Below, in pieces: positions 24,194 through 33,609 of a DNA stretch of 64,000 bases (its first letter is position 1; every line of letters starts with the position of its first letter). The DNA lies in assembly GCF_017589465.1 (NCBI RefSeq), contig NZ_JAELYA010000003.1:124001-188000 (forward strand), given 5' to 3'. Under the pieces are notes generated by a model. It worked only from the letters and a program-made list of their open reading frames with translations, made no database searches and was not told where the DNA came from. A program made the translations under genes and the position numbers. The stretch comes from Pseudomonas schmalbachii (GTDB lineage: Bacteria > Pseudomonadota > Gammaproteobacteria > Pseudomonadales > Pseudomonadaceae).

Positions 24194-25099
24194 ATGCAGG
24201 ATCTCAATGACCTGTACTACTTCGCCAAGGTGGTGGAAGCCGGTGGGTTCGCCGCAGCCGGGCGCGAGCTGGGTCTGCCAAAGTCGCGGCTGTCGCGACG
24301 GGTGGCGGAGCTGGAGGCGCGCCTGAACGCTCGTCTGCTGCAGCGCACCACGCGCAAGCTGGCCCTTACCGATATCGGCGAGCGTTATTACAGGCACTGC
24401 CAGGCCATGCTGGTGGAAGCGGAAATGGCCGACGAGGTGGTCGCGCAACTGAGCGCCGAACCGCGCGGGAGGGTCAAGCTGTCCAGCCCGATAGCCCTGG
24501 CGGAAACCTCGCTCAACGAGATGCTGCCGGGATTCCTCGCCCGCTATCCACAGGTGAACCTGGAGCTGCTGCTGACCAACCGCCGCGTCGACCTGGTCAA
24601 CGAAGGCGTCGACGTGGCGCTGCGCGTGCGTTCTCCCGGGGACGAAGATCCTTCGCTGATCAGCCGTCGCCTGCGTCCGGCGAAGACCATACTGGTGGCC
24701 ACGCCGGAGCTGCTGCGAGGTGTGCAGCTGAGAGAGCCGGCGGAGCTGGCCAGCCTGCCGATGCTCGGCGCCATCGGGAACGACCGCAAGGTTCACCTGA
24801 GCCTCTGCGGCCCGGACGGCGCCCACTGCGAGATAGCCCTGGAGGCGCGGCTGGCGGCGGAGGATTTCAACCTGCGCAAGAACGTGGCGCTGGCCGGCCT
24901 CGGGGTGACGGCCCTGCCGCTGAACTACTGCGAAGCGGAACTGGCCGATGGACGGCTGCTACAGGTGCTGCCGGAATGGAACCAGCCAGATGCCTTCCTG
25001 CAGGCGGTCTACCCGCATCGCCGCGGCGTGCTGCCGGCGGTCAGGGCGCTGCTCGACTATCTCGCCGAGCAGTTCGGCCGCAGCGACCGCCCGTTATGA
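24194..25099 (+). CDS. LysR-family transcriptional regulator
   Basis: This 301-residue regulator has an N-terminal winged HTH (about 1-60, [21 protein letters not shown] then [14 protein letters not shown]) and a LysR substrate-binding domain. It is of the CrgA/AaeR-like subtype that often pairs with azoreductases and other oxidoreductases. It is divergent from azoR, which is the likely target. Its last 6 bases overlap the convergent CSD-DUF1294 gene. Confidence 0.88.
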   Translation: MQDLNDLYYFAKVVEAGGFAAAGRELGLPKSRLSRRVAELEARLNARLLQRTTRKLALTDIGERYYRHCQAMLVEAEMADEVVAQLSAEPRGRVKLSSPIALAETSLNEMLPGFLARYPQVNLELLLTNRRVDLVNEGVDVALRVRSPGDEDPSLISRRLRPAKTILVATPELLRGVQLREPAELASLPMLGAIGNDRKVHLSLCGPDGAHCEIALEARLAAEDFNLRKNVALAGLGVTALPLNYCEAELADGRLLQVLPEWNQPDAFLQAVYPHRRGVLPAVRALLDYLAEQFGRSDRPL

Positions 25100-25789
25100 G
25101 AAGGCGGGAATGCCGAGCATGGCCAGCAGCCGCCCGCCGCTGAGCCAGTCGCCCCAGAACAGTTGGTGCAGCACGACGATGGCCCAGAACACGATCTGGT
25201 AAGACGCCTTGCGCGTCTTGTGCCGGAACACCTGCTGGGCCAGCAAGGCGCCCGGCCAGCCGCCCAGCACTTCGAGCAGGTGCAGGGTCTGCTCGGGCGT
25301 GCGCCAGGCACCCTGCCGGGCGCTGCTCTTGTCGCGCCAGTAGGCGAGGAAGGCGACGACGCTGAGCAGCGGATAGAGCAACGGCACCCACCAGACGCGC
25401 CCCTGCGCCAGCCAGACCACGGCGCCGGCCAGCGGCAGCGCCAGCAGGACGGCCAGCACCGGCAGCACGCGGGCGACATGCCGTTGCGGGCGCTGCTCGG
25501 CCAGCTTGCGGCCGGCACGGACCTTTTCCCGCGTCACCGGCGCCTGCGGCTTGCGGCGAATTTCCGGGGAGTCGACCGCCAACCCGGCCAGCCGCGCATG
25601 CTCGGCGCGCGGACGACCCTGGCGATCCGTACCCGGCACGAAGCAGACCTGATCGCCACTCACTGGCCGACGATCACCGCGAAACGCCGAGATGTGCAGG
25701 AAGACTTCCTCGCCGCCGGATTGCGGGCGGATGAAGCCGAAGCCCTTGGCGTCATCCCAGCGGCTGACTACTCCGTTGCGCTCGCTCAA
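25094..25789 (-). CDS. Cold-shock domain / DUF1294 membrane protein, TTG start
   Basis: This 231-residue two-domain protein joins a cold-shock nucleic-acid-binding domain (about 1-70, with GFGFIRP and EVFLHISAF as RNP-like motifs) to a C-terminal DUF1294 membrane domain. The latter has about four helices and the motif [19 protein letters not shown]. The middle (70-110) is basic. The start is a TTG whose bases overlap the uppP stop (ATTGA), so translation is probably coupled to uppP. The function is unknown; DUF1294 alone gives no reaction. The architecture implies a membrane-tethered RNA- or ssDNA-binding protein. Confidence 0.82.
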   Translation of the reverse strand: MSERNGVVSRWDDAKGFGFIRPQSGGEEVFLHISAFRGDRRPVSGDQVCFVPGTDRQGRPRAEHARLAGLAVDSPEIRRKPQAPVTREKVRAGRKLAEQRPQRHVARVLPVLAVLLALPLAGAVVWLAQGRVWWVPLLYPLLSVVAFLAYWRDKSSARQGAWRTPEQTLHLLEVLGGWPGALLAQQVFRHKTRKASYQIVFWAIVVLHQLFWGDWLSGGRLLAMLGIPAFS

Positions 25790-26616
25790 TGCTGCGCCGT
25801 GCTCCAGTCGATCAGGCCGAACTGCCAGGTCGCCAGGATCAGCACGCCGAAGGCGATGCGGTACCAGGCGAAGACGGCGTAGCTGTGGTTGGCGATGAAC
25901 TTGAGCAGCCCGCGCACCGCGATCATGGCGAAGATGAAGGAAGTGACGAAGCCGACGGCGAACACCGGCAAATCGCTGGGCTCGAACAATTCGCGATACT
26001 TGTAGCCGGAGTACACCGCCGCGCCGACCATGGTCGGCATCGCCAGGAAGAAGGAAAACTCCGTGGCCGCCTTGCGCGACAGGCCGAACAGCAGCCCGCC
26101 GATGATCGTCGCACCGGAGCGCGAGGTGCCCGGAACCAGCGCCAGGCACTGCGCACAGCCGACCTTGAGGGCGTCCTTCCAGGTCATGTCGTCGACATGT
26201 TCGGCGCGGATCACATGCTCGCGCCGCTCGGCCCAGAGCATCACCACACCGCCCACCACCAGCGCAGCCGCCACGGTGATCGGGTTGAACAGGTAGTGGT
26301 GGATCACATCGGCGAAGGCCACGCCAAGGACCACTGCCGGGAAGAAGGCGATCAGCAGGTTGGCGGTGAAACGCTGCGCCGGCCGCTGGGTGGGCAGGCC
26401 GCGCACGATCTCGATGATCTTCCCGCGGAACTCCCATACCACCGCCAGGATGGCAGCCAGCTGGATGATGATATTGAACGCCTGTGCGCGTTCGCCGACG
26501 AAGCCGAGCAAGTCGGCGACGATGATCTGGTGCCCGGTACTGGACACCGGCAGAAACTCGGTAAGTCCCTCTATCACCCCCAGCACGAATGCCTGGAAGG
26601 CACTCCACAACTCCAT
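25786..26616 (-). CDS. uppP: Undecaprenyl-diphosphatase UppP (BacA)
   Basis: This membrane phosphatase recycles undecaprenyl diphosphate to the monophosphate for cell-wall and O-antigen synthesis, and protects against bacitracin. It has 276 residues and about eight membrane segments. [14 protein letters not shown] at 16-29 and GTSRSGATI at about 173 are the two active-site motifs of the BacA type. The downstream CSD-DUF1294 gene overlaps its stop. As in P. aeruginosa (recalled), it neighbours the fap operon. Confidence 0.95.
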   Translation of the reverse strand: MELWSAFQAFVLGVIEGLTEFLPVSSTGHQIIVADLLGFVGERAQAFNIIIQLAAILAVVWEFRGKIIEIVRGLPTQRPAQRFTANLLIAFFPAVVLGVAFADVIHHYLFNPITVAAALVVGGVVMLWAERREHVIRAEHVDDMTWKDALKVGCAQCLALVPGTSRSGATIIGGLLFGLSRKAATEFSFFLAMPTMVGAAVYSGYKYRELFEPSDLPVFAVGFVTSFIFAMIAVRGLLKFIANHSYAVFAWYRIAFGVLILATWQFGLIDWSTAQH

Positions 26617-26896
26617 ACAGCTCCCCCGCGCGGACAGTTCCGCCTAGTCGAATGAACGCCCCATCCTTCGTGACACGCCTTCCCCAAGGCACACGAAGCG
26701 GGACAAAGACCGGTAATCCTACTGCATCGGCCGGCCCTCGGCGCAGGTGTAACCAAATTTTTCTCCCGCCCGGACTACTCCCAAAGCGACAGCATTCTGA
26801 TGCCAACGCAATGGCACCCGGGTCAATCATGTCGCTATTTACACCCCGAGTGTTGCTCTGGTGAAACACCTGCCCCCTGCTCCAGCCCACGGAATT

Positions 26897-26909
26897 CGGG
26901 GAATCCCCG
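26897..26909. promoter_or_regulatory. Palindrome, possible enhancer site for the fap promoter
   Basis: CGGGGAATCCCCG is a perfect 13-base palindrome about 185 bases above the putative sigma-54 promoter of fapA. It is a candidate site for the sigma-54 regulator encoded at 32275-33609. The evidence is position and symmetry only. Confidence 0.3.
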
Positions 26910-27092
26910 TTACATAGTCGAAATCTGTCAAAGCAGTGATACAGGTGATGGCCGCCCTGCCCAGAACCACGGCCAATGCCGCTTCGAGCCATTTGACCGA
27001 GTTGCCAGGATTGTTTCAGGCGGAGTACATGGACTTACCAACGAATTGCAGGAAGCCAATCCAACTGACTGATTAACAAGAAAAAACCAATT

Positions 27093-27109
27093 CCGGCACG
27101 ACAACTGCT
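27093..27109 (+). promoter_or_regulatory. Sigma-54-like (-24/-12) promoter for the fap operon
   Basis: CCGGCACGACAACTGCT keeps the essential GG-N10-GC spacing and the GGCACG block of the sigma-54 consensus. It deviates from TGG to CGG and from TTGC to CTGC. It lies 55 bases before the fapA ATG. A sigma-54 regulator gene flanks the operon, which supports the call. Confidence 0.55.
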
Positions 27110-27163
27110 CTATCCCGGTATCGCTGGAAAGGACCCAGTGCCGCAACACAGGAGCAGAGAATC

Positions 27164-27625
27164 ATGGAGATCATCGACTCACGGACTGTCGTCTTGTGCA
27201 TCGCCCTCGCCGGCGTGGCCAGTGCTCCACTCTATTCGACCGCCGAAGCGGCCGGCGACGGCACCATCGTCCTGCATCGCCAGGTCCAGCCACGGGTCGC
27301 CACCAGCCCCGTCATGGTACCCGACCCGAATCCGACCACCGTCAATCCGAACCGGTCGGAAATGGTCATCAGGATGACCAACAGCACCGAACTCACCGAC
27401 AACGACTTCGCCGGCATCACCAGCGGCGCCGGCATCGAGCGCCATGTGCTGCCCGGCGGCAACATCCCCGGCCTGAACAACAACACCAACAACCAGAACC
27501 TGCAGCAGACCATCGTCGGCGGAGGCAGCTCCGGACGAGCTGGCTCAGGCATCGCCAACACGGTCAACAACTCGATCCAGCGCGGACTGGCGCCACTGGG
27601 CATCCTGACCGGAGGGGACCGTTGA
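27164..27625 (+). CDS. fapA: Functional amyloid system protein FapA
   Basis: This is the first gene of fapABCDEF. FapA is a periplasmic protein that affects fibre composition and is often described as chaperone-like toward the amyloid subunits. It has 153 residues, a signal peptide ending near AEA at about 24, an Asn/Gln-rich segment (GLNNNTNNQNLQQ, about 102-114) and a Gly/Ser run. It has no catalytic motif. The fapB ATG follows its stop by one base. The call rests on operon position, size and composition, and FapA diverges strongly among species. Confidence 0.85.
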   Translation: MEIIDSRTVVLCIALAGVASAPLYSTAEAAGDGTIVLHRQVQPRVATSPVMVPDPNPTTVNPNRSEMVIRMTNSTELTDNDFAGITSGAGIERHVLPGGNIPGLNNNTNNQNLQQTIVGGGSSGRAGSGIANTVNNSIQRGLAPLGILTGGDR

Positions 27626-27626
27626 G

Positions 27627-28190
27627 ATGAAAGCCAGCCTTCTGCCGCTCGCCCTGCTTCTTTGCGGCGCGGCCCACGCGGACAGCATCAATACCTCGAC
27701 CATCGACAACACCGGCGCCAGCTACAACGGCAACTTCAGCCTCAACCAGGCCGCCGGCGACCAGCAGCAACAGGCCAACGCCCGCGCCATCGCCAACGGC
27801 GCACCAGGACAAGCGAGTACCGATGTCCGCCAGCGTGTGCTGACCTCTGCCGATCTGAGGCAGGCGGCTGCAGTGAATATCGATGGCCGTTCATTCACCA
27901 ATGGCAGCGGCGCACTGGGCGTGAACCAGTCTGCCGGGGCCGCCAACCAGCAGGCCAACGTCATGCGCATCAGCATTGGCGCGGTCGTGCAAAGCATCGA
28001 CGACAGCATGCTCTCGCAGCAGAACGTGACGCTGTCGCAAGACTCCGGTTCAGGGAGCTCCGCAACAGGCAATCGGCAGGTCGTTACCAGCGACCAGGCA
28101 TTCGTCGGCAGCCGAGGCGTGGTCCAGCTGAACCAGAGTGCCGGGGTGGGGAATCGTATGGGCAACACCCTGAGCATCCGGGTCGACTGA
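27627..28190 (+). CDS. fapB: Minor functional amyloid subunit / nucleator FapB
   Basis: This 187-residue secreted protein has a signal peptide ending AHA at about 18. Three imperfect Asn/Gln-rich amyloid repeats centre on SLNQAAGDQQQQAN, GVNQSAGAANQQAN and QLNQSAGVGNRMGN, and each starts with a LNQ/VNQ-type turn. FapB is regarded as the nucleator and minor fibre component beside FapC. It is in operon with fapA and precedes fapC by 53 bases. Confidence 0.9.
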   Translation: MKASLLPLALLLCGAAHADSINTSTIDNTGASYNGNFSLNQAAGDQQQQANARAIANGAPGQASTDVRQRVLTSADLRQAAAVNIDGRSFTNGSGALGVNQSAGAANQQANVMRISIGAVVQSIDDSMLSQQNVTLSQDSGSGSSATGNRQVVTSDQAFVGSRGVVQLNQSAGVGNRMGNTLSIRVD

Positions 28191-28243
28191 CCCAAACCAA
28201 CAAACAGGAACACTAAACACGCTAGCAAGCAAGGAGACACACC

Positions 28244-29209
28244 ATGAAACCATCAATGGCTATCAAGCCTCTGGTTTTCGCCGTAGCAGCGGTCATGGCT
28301 GTAGCTATACAGGCGGATGAACGGCGGGGAAATGACCACCACCACAACAATGGCCATCATCAACAACAACCGAAGGACCCGCACAAGGATCCAAGGTTCT
28401 TCGCCACTGCGTCCGCCACGCTGAATGACCAGCAGGACAACTACGACAACTTCGTGCTCAACCAGGGCACCGAAAACACCGCAGATGTCAGCGACTCGCT
28501 CAACGACGCCGAAGGCAACGCAGGGTTGAACGTGGCTGCCGGCGACATGAACCAGCAGGACAACGAAGCCGCGATCGCCAGCTCCGATGCAGAATGGATC
28601 TTTGGCGGATCCTATGCGTCCACCGATGCCAATCAGAGCCAGCACGACAACATCGCAGTCAATATCTCCACCACCAACAGTGCCACCCTGGACGGTTCGG
28701 CCAACGATTCGTCGGGTAACGTGGGCGTCAACGTTGCCGCCGGCGACTTCAACCAACAGAAAAACATGATGGCAGCCGCTTCCTCCGGCGGTCGTTATGC
28801 CATCGCCAGCGGCCCGGTCAATCAGGAGTCGACCGGCAACGTCGTCAGCAACCTCGGTGTGGCAACCTTCGAGAAGGAAACCCTGCGCGCCCGCTTCGAG
28901 GCGGAAGGCACCTACAAGGGTTGGGGTTCGGGCGTAGTCATCGACGACAAAGAACGCGGCCATCGCGGCAAGGACAAAGTCGACAAGGACCCGCTGTACT
29001 TCAAGGAAGCTGGCACCTTCGAGCTGAGCGGCACCGCTACCTATCAGGTACTGGTTCCGACCGGCTTCACCAACGTCGTGACCAACGATGCAACAGTCAG
29101 CGGTTCGCTGAACAACGCATCGGGTAACGTCGGCGCCAACGTTGCAGCCGGTGTCGGCAACCAGCAAGCGAACTCGCTGTCGATCGCTGCCTGCCAATCC
29201 TGCCTGTAA
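28244..29209 (+). CDS. fapC: Major functional amyloid subunit FapC
   Basis: This is the main building block of Fap amyloid fibres on the cell surface and in biofilm matrix. It has 321 residues, with a signal peptide ending near IQA at about 24 followed by a His-rich stretch. Three conserved repeats have the core GN-x-G-x-NVAAG-x-x-NQQ at about 89-105, 162-178 and 290-306. The linkers differ in length; the second, from about 200 to 280, is longest. The C-terminal ACQSC is the CxxC motif typical of FapC. A 9-base-stem hairpin follows the stop. Confidence 0.93.
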   Translation: MKPSMAIKPLVFAVAAVMAVAIQADERRGNDHHHNNGHHQQQPKDPHKDPRFFATASATLNDQQDNYDNFVLNQGTENTADVSDSLNDAEGNAGLNVAAGDMNQQDNEAAIASSDAEWIFGGSYASTDANQSQHDNIAVNISTTNSATLDGSANDSSGNVGVNVAAGDFNQQKNMMAAASSGGRYAIASGPVNQESTGNVVSNLGVATFEKETLRARFEAEGTYKGWGSGVVIDDKERGHRGKDKVDKDPLYFKEAGTFELSGTATYQVLVPTGFTNVVTNDATVSGSLNNASGNVGANVAAGVGNQQANSLSIAACQSCL

Positions 29210-29217
29210 CTCGAACT

Positions 29218-29241
29218 GGAGGCTCCGGAAACGGAGCCTCC
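29218..29241 (+). terminator. Intercistronic hairpin between fapC and fapD
   Basis: GGAGGCTCC and GGAGCCTCC form a perfect 9-base stem around the 6-base loop GGAAAC, starting 9 bases after the fapC stop. No real T run follows, so it is more likely an attenuator or an RNA-stabilising end than a full terminator. It could keep fapABC mRNA above fapDEF mRNA. Confidence 0.65.
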
Positions 29242-29274
29242 TACTTTCCAGGAGCCGACACGGGCCTCACGACC

Positions 29275-29955
29275 ATGCGTACGCTCGCCCTTCTGCTGCT
29301 CGCCGCACTGCCCGTCGCGGTCCAGGCCACGCAGCTTCCCTTCGCCGTCCTGCCGGGCGGGGCCATGGCCTTCAAGAAGGTGGAAAGCATCCGCGAACGG
29401 CGCTTCGCCAACCTGGTGGAACAGAAAACCGATTTCAGCTGCGGCGCCGCCTCGCTGGCGACCATCCTGCGCCAGGGCTACCAACTGGATGTCGACGAGG
29501 AATTCGTCATCAAGGGCATGCTCATGGAAGCCGATCCGGACATGGTGCGGGTCAAGGGTTTCTCCATGCTCGACATGAAGCGCTACGTCGAAAGCATCGG
29601 CATGCGTGCCCGCGGCTACCGGGTCAACGCCAGTTCGCTGCGCAAGGTCAGCATCCCGGTGATCGTGCTGATGGACGTGCGCGGCTACAAGCATTTCGTC
29701 GTGCTGCAACGGACGCAGAACGGCTACGTCTACATCGGCGACCCGGTGCTGGGACACAAGCGTTACCGCGAGGAGGATTTCCTCAAGGGCTGGAACGGCA
29801 TCATCTTCGCCATCATCGGGCCTGGCTACGACAAGGCCAACGCCCTGCTCTCCCCCCCCGATCCACTGACGGCCAGGGACCGCCGGAGCGCCTTCTACCC
29901 GGTGAAGGACGCCGAACTCATGGAGTTCGGGTTCATCCAGAGCGATTTCTTCTAG
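29275..29955 (+). CDS. fapD: C39-like protease of the Fap system, FapD
   Basis: This 226-residue C39-like cysteine-peptidase-fold protein has a signal peptide ending VQA at about 18. The catalytic set is visible: Cys56 in DFSCGAAS, His141 in GYKHFVV and Asp157 in IGDPVLG. FapD is needed for Fap fibre export and probably acts in the periplasm on a Fap component. It is the fourth gene, downstream of the fapC hairpin. Confidence 0.92.
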   Translation: MRTLALLLLAALPVAVQATQLPFAVLPGGAMAFKKVESIRERRFANLVEQKTDFSCGAASLATILRQGYQLDVDEEFVIKGMLMEADPDMVRVKGFSMLDMKRYVESIGMRARGYRVNASSLRKVSIPVIVLMDVRGYKHFVVLQRTQNGYVYIGDPVLGHKRYREEDFLKGWNGIIFAIIGPGYDKANALLSPPDPLTARDRRSAFYPVKDAELMEFGFIQSDFF

Positions 29956-29985
29956 GCCGGAGGGACACAATCCAGGGAGTCGAAC

Positions 29986-30723
29986 ATGAAGACCATCTCA
30001 CTGCTGACCGCCCTCTGCCTGGCTGTCGGCGTTCCGGCCCAGGCGGAGAGCCTGTTCAAGCCGATCGAACTGAAGGACCAGGAACTGGCGCAATTGCGCG
30101 GCCGCTATGTGCTGCCGGGGCGGATAGTCAGCTTCGGCGTCATCATGAGTAGCACCTGGAAGAACTCCGCCGGAGAAAGCATCGGCGCCAAAGTGCAGAT
30201 GCAGATGCAGCACACCACCATCAAGCCGCAGTTCTACGTGACTACCTACGACGCGGCCGGCGACGGTCCGACCCCGACTGCCGGCACTGGCAGCGTCAGT
30301 GGCGGCGCCGGGCTGAACCAGACCAGCGGCGTGACCCAGAGCGTGCGCTCAGCCGGCGACTACAATACCGCCTACAATAACGTCAGCATCGACATCAGCC
30401 GCAACGGCACGGCGCCCGCATCGAGCGATCCGGGCCAGCCGCTGGGCGATTCGGTCAGCCGTTCGAACAGCGCCGGCACCATCACCGTGAGCCCGTCCGG
30501 TGGCGGCGTACAGCTTGCCATCCAGGCCAACGGCCAGGGCAGCAGCGTACAGAAACTCGCGGCCGGGGGGCTGTTCCAGGCGACCAACCTGATCGGCGCC
30601 GGCAACCAGGTCAGCAACCTGACCCAGCTCGGCGTCGTGCTGCGCGACAACGCACCGGCCAGCGGGGCGGCCATGGACCAGAACATCGCGCAGCTACGAG
30701 GATTGCGCGCCATGGGTATGTGA
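29986..30723 (+). CDS. fapE: Fap amyloid system protein FapE
   Basis: This 245-residue secreted protein has a signal peptide ending QAE at about 20. Known FapE is an exported minor component of the fibres. The middle is Gly/Ser/Asn-rich with weak similarity to the FapB/FapC turns (GLNQTSGVTQSV, GAGNQVSNLTQLG). There is no cysteine pair at the C-terminus. It lies between fapD and fapF, with a second stem-loop just after it. Confidence 0.88.
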   Translation: MKTISLLTALCLAVGVPAQAESLFKPIELKDQELAQLRGRYVLPGRIVSFGVIMSSTWKNSAGESIGAKVQMQMQHTTIKPQFYVTTYDAAGDGPTPTAGTGSVSGGAGLNQTSGVTQSVRSAGDYNTAYNNVSIDISRNGTAPASSDPGQPLGDSVSRSNSAGTITVSPSGGGVQLAIQANGQGSSVQKLAAGGLFQATNLIGAGNQVSNLTQLGVVLRDNAPASGAAMDQNIAQLRGLRAMGM

Positions 30724-30743
30724 GCCCGGGATAAGTCCCGGGC
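30724..30743 (+). terminator. Intercistronic hairpin between fapE and fapF
   Basis: GCCCGGG and CCCGGGC form a perfect 7-base stem around a 6-base loop, right at the fapE stop and about 40 bases before the preferred fapF start. It lacks a T run. It is the second hairpin within the operon. Confidence 0.55.
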
Positions 30744-30780
30744 GACTGCGAATATAACAATGGGAATGGGACGTCTCGCC

Positions 30781-32031
30781 ATGCATCGATCGCTTCCCCT
30801 ACGCCTGGCCATCTGTGTGGCCGCACTCCTCCCTCCGTCCTTCGTCGCCGCGGCGACGCCGGACGAGGTGGAGGCCCTCAAGCGCGAGTTGCTCGAACTG
30901 AAGCAACGCTACGAAACCCAGCAGAAGGCGCTGATGGTCCTCGAACAGCGCGTGCGCCAGGTCGAGGACCAGCCGTCCGGCCCGCCGCAACCCAAGCGCC
31001 TGGTCACTTCGACCGGCAAACCCACGCCTCCCGGCACTTCCAGCTCCTACGGCCAGTCCCTGCAGGAGGACGCCGAGCCGCCGAAGAGCGTGGAGAACAT
31101 CTACGACGAGGCCAGCGGTTTCTTCGGCGCCGGCCGGTTCAGTTTCGAAACCGGGCTCACCTATAGCCACTACGACTCGAGGCAGCTGATCCTCAACGGC
31201 TTCCTGGCGCTGGATACGATCTTTCTCGGCAATATCGGCGTCGACAACATCAATGCCGACACCTGGACCCTGGACCTGACCGGTCGCTACAACGCGAACA
31301 ACTGGCAGTTCGATATCAACGTACCGGTGGTCTACCGCGAGAGCACCTACGAATCCGCCGGCGCCGGCAACTCCACGTCGCAGTCGTCCGACGAGACAGT
31401 TACCCGCGACCCGGAAATCGGAGACGTCAACGTCGGCGTCGCCTGGCGGTTCCTCAACGAAACCGAGACACGCCCGGACGCCGTGCTCAGCCTGCGGGTC
31501 AAGGCGCCGACCGGCAAGGACCCGTACGGCATCAAGCTGGTCCCCGTGGCCGGCAACGACAATCTCAACGTTCCCGAGGAGTTGCCCACCGGCAATGGCG
31601 TGTGGTCGATCACGCCCGGCATCTCGCTGGTCAAGACCGTCGACCCGGCCGTCCTGTTCGGCAGCCTGTCGTACACCTACAACCTGGAGGAATCGTTCAG
31701 CGACATCAGCGCGCAGCAGGGCACCAAGCTCGGCGGCAAGGTCGATCTCGGCGACTGGTTCCAGATCGGCGCCGGCGTGGCTTTCGCCCTCAACGAGCGG
31801 ATGAGCATGTCGTTCTCCTTCTCCGACCTCATCGCCCGCAAGAGCAAGATAAAACCCGACGGCCAGGACTGGCAGAGCATCACCGGCAGCGACTACAACG
31901 CCGGCTACTTCAACTGGGGCCTGACCTACGCGCTGAGCCCGAAACTCACCGTGGTGCCCAACCTCTCCATCGGCCTCACCCCGGACGCCCCGGACTTCAG
32001 CTTCAGCATCAAATTCCCCTACTACTTCTGA
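30781..32031 (+). CDS. fapF: Outer-membrane amyloid secretion channel FapF
   Basis: This is the export pore for Fap subunits. From the ATG at 30781 it has 416 residues. A signal peptide ends near VAAA at about 25. A coiled-coil trimerisation helix with heptads follows (about 28-62, [16 protein letters not shown] onward). Then come a linker rich in Pro/Ser and a 12-strand-type beta-barrel ending [10 protein letters not shown] with a terminal Phe. GGGA lies 9 bases before this ATG; in-frame ATGs at 30760 and 30766 have no RBS. It is the last gene of the operon and is followed by a large hairpin. Confidence 0.92.
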   Translation: MHRSLPLRLAICVAALLPPSFVAAATPDEVEALKRELLELKQRYETQQKALMVLEQRVRQVEDQPSGPPQPKRLVTSTGKPTPPGTSSSYGQSLQEDAEPPKSVENIYDEASGFFGAGRFSFETGLTYSHYDSRQLILNGFLALDTIFLGNIGVDNINADTWTLDLTGRYNANNWQFDINVPVVYRESTYESAGAGNSTSQSSDETVTRDPEIGDVNVGVAWRFLNETETRPDAVLSLRVKAPTGKDPYGIKLVPVAGNDNLNVPEELPTGNGVWSITPGISLVKTVDPAVLFGSLSYTYNLEESFSDISAQQGTKLGGKVDLGDWFQIGAGVAFALNERMSMSFSFSDLIARKSKIKPDGQDWQSITGSDYNAGYFNWGLTYALSPKLTVVPNLSIGLTPDAPDFSFSIKFPYYF

Positions 32032-32040
32032 GCCGCGCAT

Positions 32041-32075
32041 GGCCGCACCTCTCCCCCGGCGGGAGAAGTGCGGCC
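32041..32075 (+). terminator. Putative fap operon terminator hairpin
   Basis: GGCCGCAC and GTGCGGCC pair perfectly, and an inner TCTCCC/GGGAGA extends the stem. It starts 9 bases after the fapF stop. No T run follows, so termination strength is uncertain. Confidence 0.6.
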
Positions 32076-32274
32076 AGCAAAGCAGGATGGGTTGAGCGAA
32101 GCGACACCCATGCAGAGGCGACGGTTATCCCTTCGTTCAGACTACGTGTCCCGCCCCATCCGGCGACGGCGCAATGCTACGTCGCTAAAGCCGGATGATG
32201 CGGGCACGGAAGAGGCACCCGGAGAGCGGGAAATCCGTCATACCGCGGCCAACACGCGGCATGTGAAGAGAAGC

Positions 32275-33609
32275 TCAGCGCAGATGATGCTTGTGCAGCA
32301 GACGATACAGCGTTGGCCGGGAGATACCGAGCATGCGTGCCGCGACGCTCAGGTTGTCGCCGTACAAGGCCAGCGCATCGCACATGGCCTGGCGTTCGGC
32401 GCCAAGCTTGTAGTCCTCCAGGGGAACGAGAGTCGGCTGCGCCGGCTTGTCCTTGGCGCGCTCCAGTCCCAGGTCGCTCGCCTCGATCTCCCGGCCCTCC
32501 GCCAGCACCAGTCCGCGGCGCACACGGTTGGCCAGTTCGCGCACGTTGCCCGGCCAATCGTGTTCGGCCATCGCCGCCAGAGCATCCTGGCTGAAGCGGC
32601 GTGCCCGCCGGCCGATCTCGACGCTGTAGAAATGGGCGAAATGGTTCGCCAGCACCGGCAGGTCGCCGACGCGTTCGCGCAGCGGCGCAGTCGAAACCTG
32701 CAGGACATTCAGTCGGTAGTAGAGATCTTCGCGGAAACGCCCCGAGGAAATGGCGGACTCGAGGTCGACATGGGTCGCGGCAAGCACCCGCACGTCCACG
32801 GGAATCGGTTCGCTGCCGCCGACCCGCTCGATCTGTTTCTCCTGGAGGATGCGCAGCAGGTTGGCCTGCAGTTCCAGCGGCAGGTCGCCGATCTCGTCGA
32901 GGAACAGCATGCCGCCGTTGGCCTGTTCGAAGCGGCCGATCTTGCGCTGGTGCGCCCCGGTGAAGGAGCCCTTCTCATGGCCGAACAGTTCGGACTGGAT
33001 GAGATGCTCGGGAATCGCTCCGCAGTTGATCGCCACGAACGGCTTGCCGGCACGGCGCGACAGCCGGTGCAGCGTACGCGCCACCAGCTCCTTTCCGGTG
33101 CCGCTTTCACCACGGATCAGTATCGGCGACTCGGTGGGTGCGAGTTTCGCCAGCAAACCGCGCAATTCCCGCACCGCGCGGCTTTCGCCAAGCAGCTCGT
33201 CCTGCTGCGCGTCGCGATAGAGGCTGCGGCGATCACGCAGACGAGCCATGCCGTAGGCACGACCGAGGGTGACCTGCACCCGCGCGACATCGAAAGGCAA
33301 GGTATGGAAATCGAAGAACCACTCACAGACGAAATCACCGACATCCTGAGTGTTGAGCACATCCTGGCTGAGCACCGCGATCCATTCGGCGCCGCTGCGG
33401 CTGATCAGCTCCCTGACCCGATCGGGACGCTCCAGGTGCCCGTGATGCAGGCGCAGCATGCCGACATCGCAACTTCGATCGGACGCAGAGTCCAGAGCAC
33501 AGCTATCGACTTCCCAACCTGCTATGCGTAGTCCTGGCAGCAGCTTCCGGCAGTCGTCACAGGGATCGACTACCAGCAGGCGGCGAAAATTCGCAACATT
33601 GTCGAGCAT
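32275..33609 (-). CDS. Sigma-54-dependent regulator with VpsR-like N-domain, next to fap
   Basis: This 444-residue enhancer-binding protein has an N-domain (about 1-125) that looks like a degenerate receiver of the VpsR type (LLVVDPCDD, then IAVLSQDVLN). An AAA+ domain follows, with Walker A GESGTGKE at 167-174 and FLDEIGDLP, and a C-terminal Fis HTH, MLGISRPTLYRLL. The contact loop is GSFTGA (214-219). It is convergent with fapF. With a -24/-12-like promoter ahead of fapA, the operon is its likely target. VpsR binds c-di-GMP in Vibrio; whether this one does is unknown. Confidence 0.85.
   Translation of the reverse strand: MLDNVANFRRLLVVDPCDDCRKLLPGLRIAGWEVDSCALDSASDRSCDVGMLRLHHGHLERPDRVRELISRSGAEWIAVLSQDVLNTQDVGDFVCEWFFDFHTLPFDVARVQVTLGRAYGMARLRDRRSLYRDAQQDELLGESRAVRELRGLLAKLAPTESPILIRGESGTGKELVARTLHRLSRRAGKPFVAINCGAIPEHLIQSELFGHEKGSFTGAHQRKIGRFEQANGGMLFLDEIGDLPLELQANLLRILQEKQIERVGGSEPIPVDVRVLAATHVDLESAISSGRFREDLYYRLNVLQVSTAPLRERVGDLPVLANHFAHFYSVEIGRRARRFSQDALAAMAEHDWPGNVRELANRVRRGLVLAEGREIEASDLGLERAKDKPAQPTLVPLEDYKLGAERQAMCDALALYGDNLSVAARMLGISRPTLYRLLHKHHLR

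Larger units (their letters stand above)
26617..27163. other. Intergenic region upstream of fapA
   Basis: This 547-base gap has lower GC than its surroundings and no credible ORF. Near the right end it holds a -24/-12-like promoter (27093-27109). About 190 bases above that is a short perfect palindrome, CGGGGAATCCCCG, at 26897-26909. The length fits a promoter region with upstream enhancer sites. The left end holds the uppP promoter. Confidence 0.6.

Noticed and set aside
25094-26992. Single 632-codon frame covering the CSD-DUF1294 gene and beyond
   Set aside because: Only the last 231 codons match known domains. The upstream part is an out-of-frame reading of uppP, and the TTG at 25789 explains the start.
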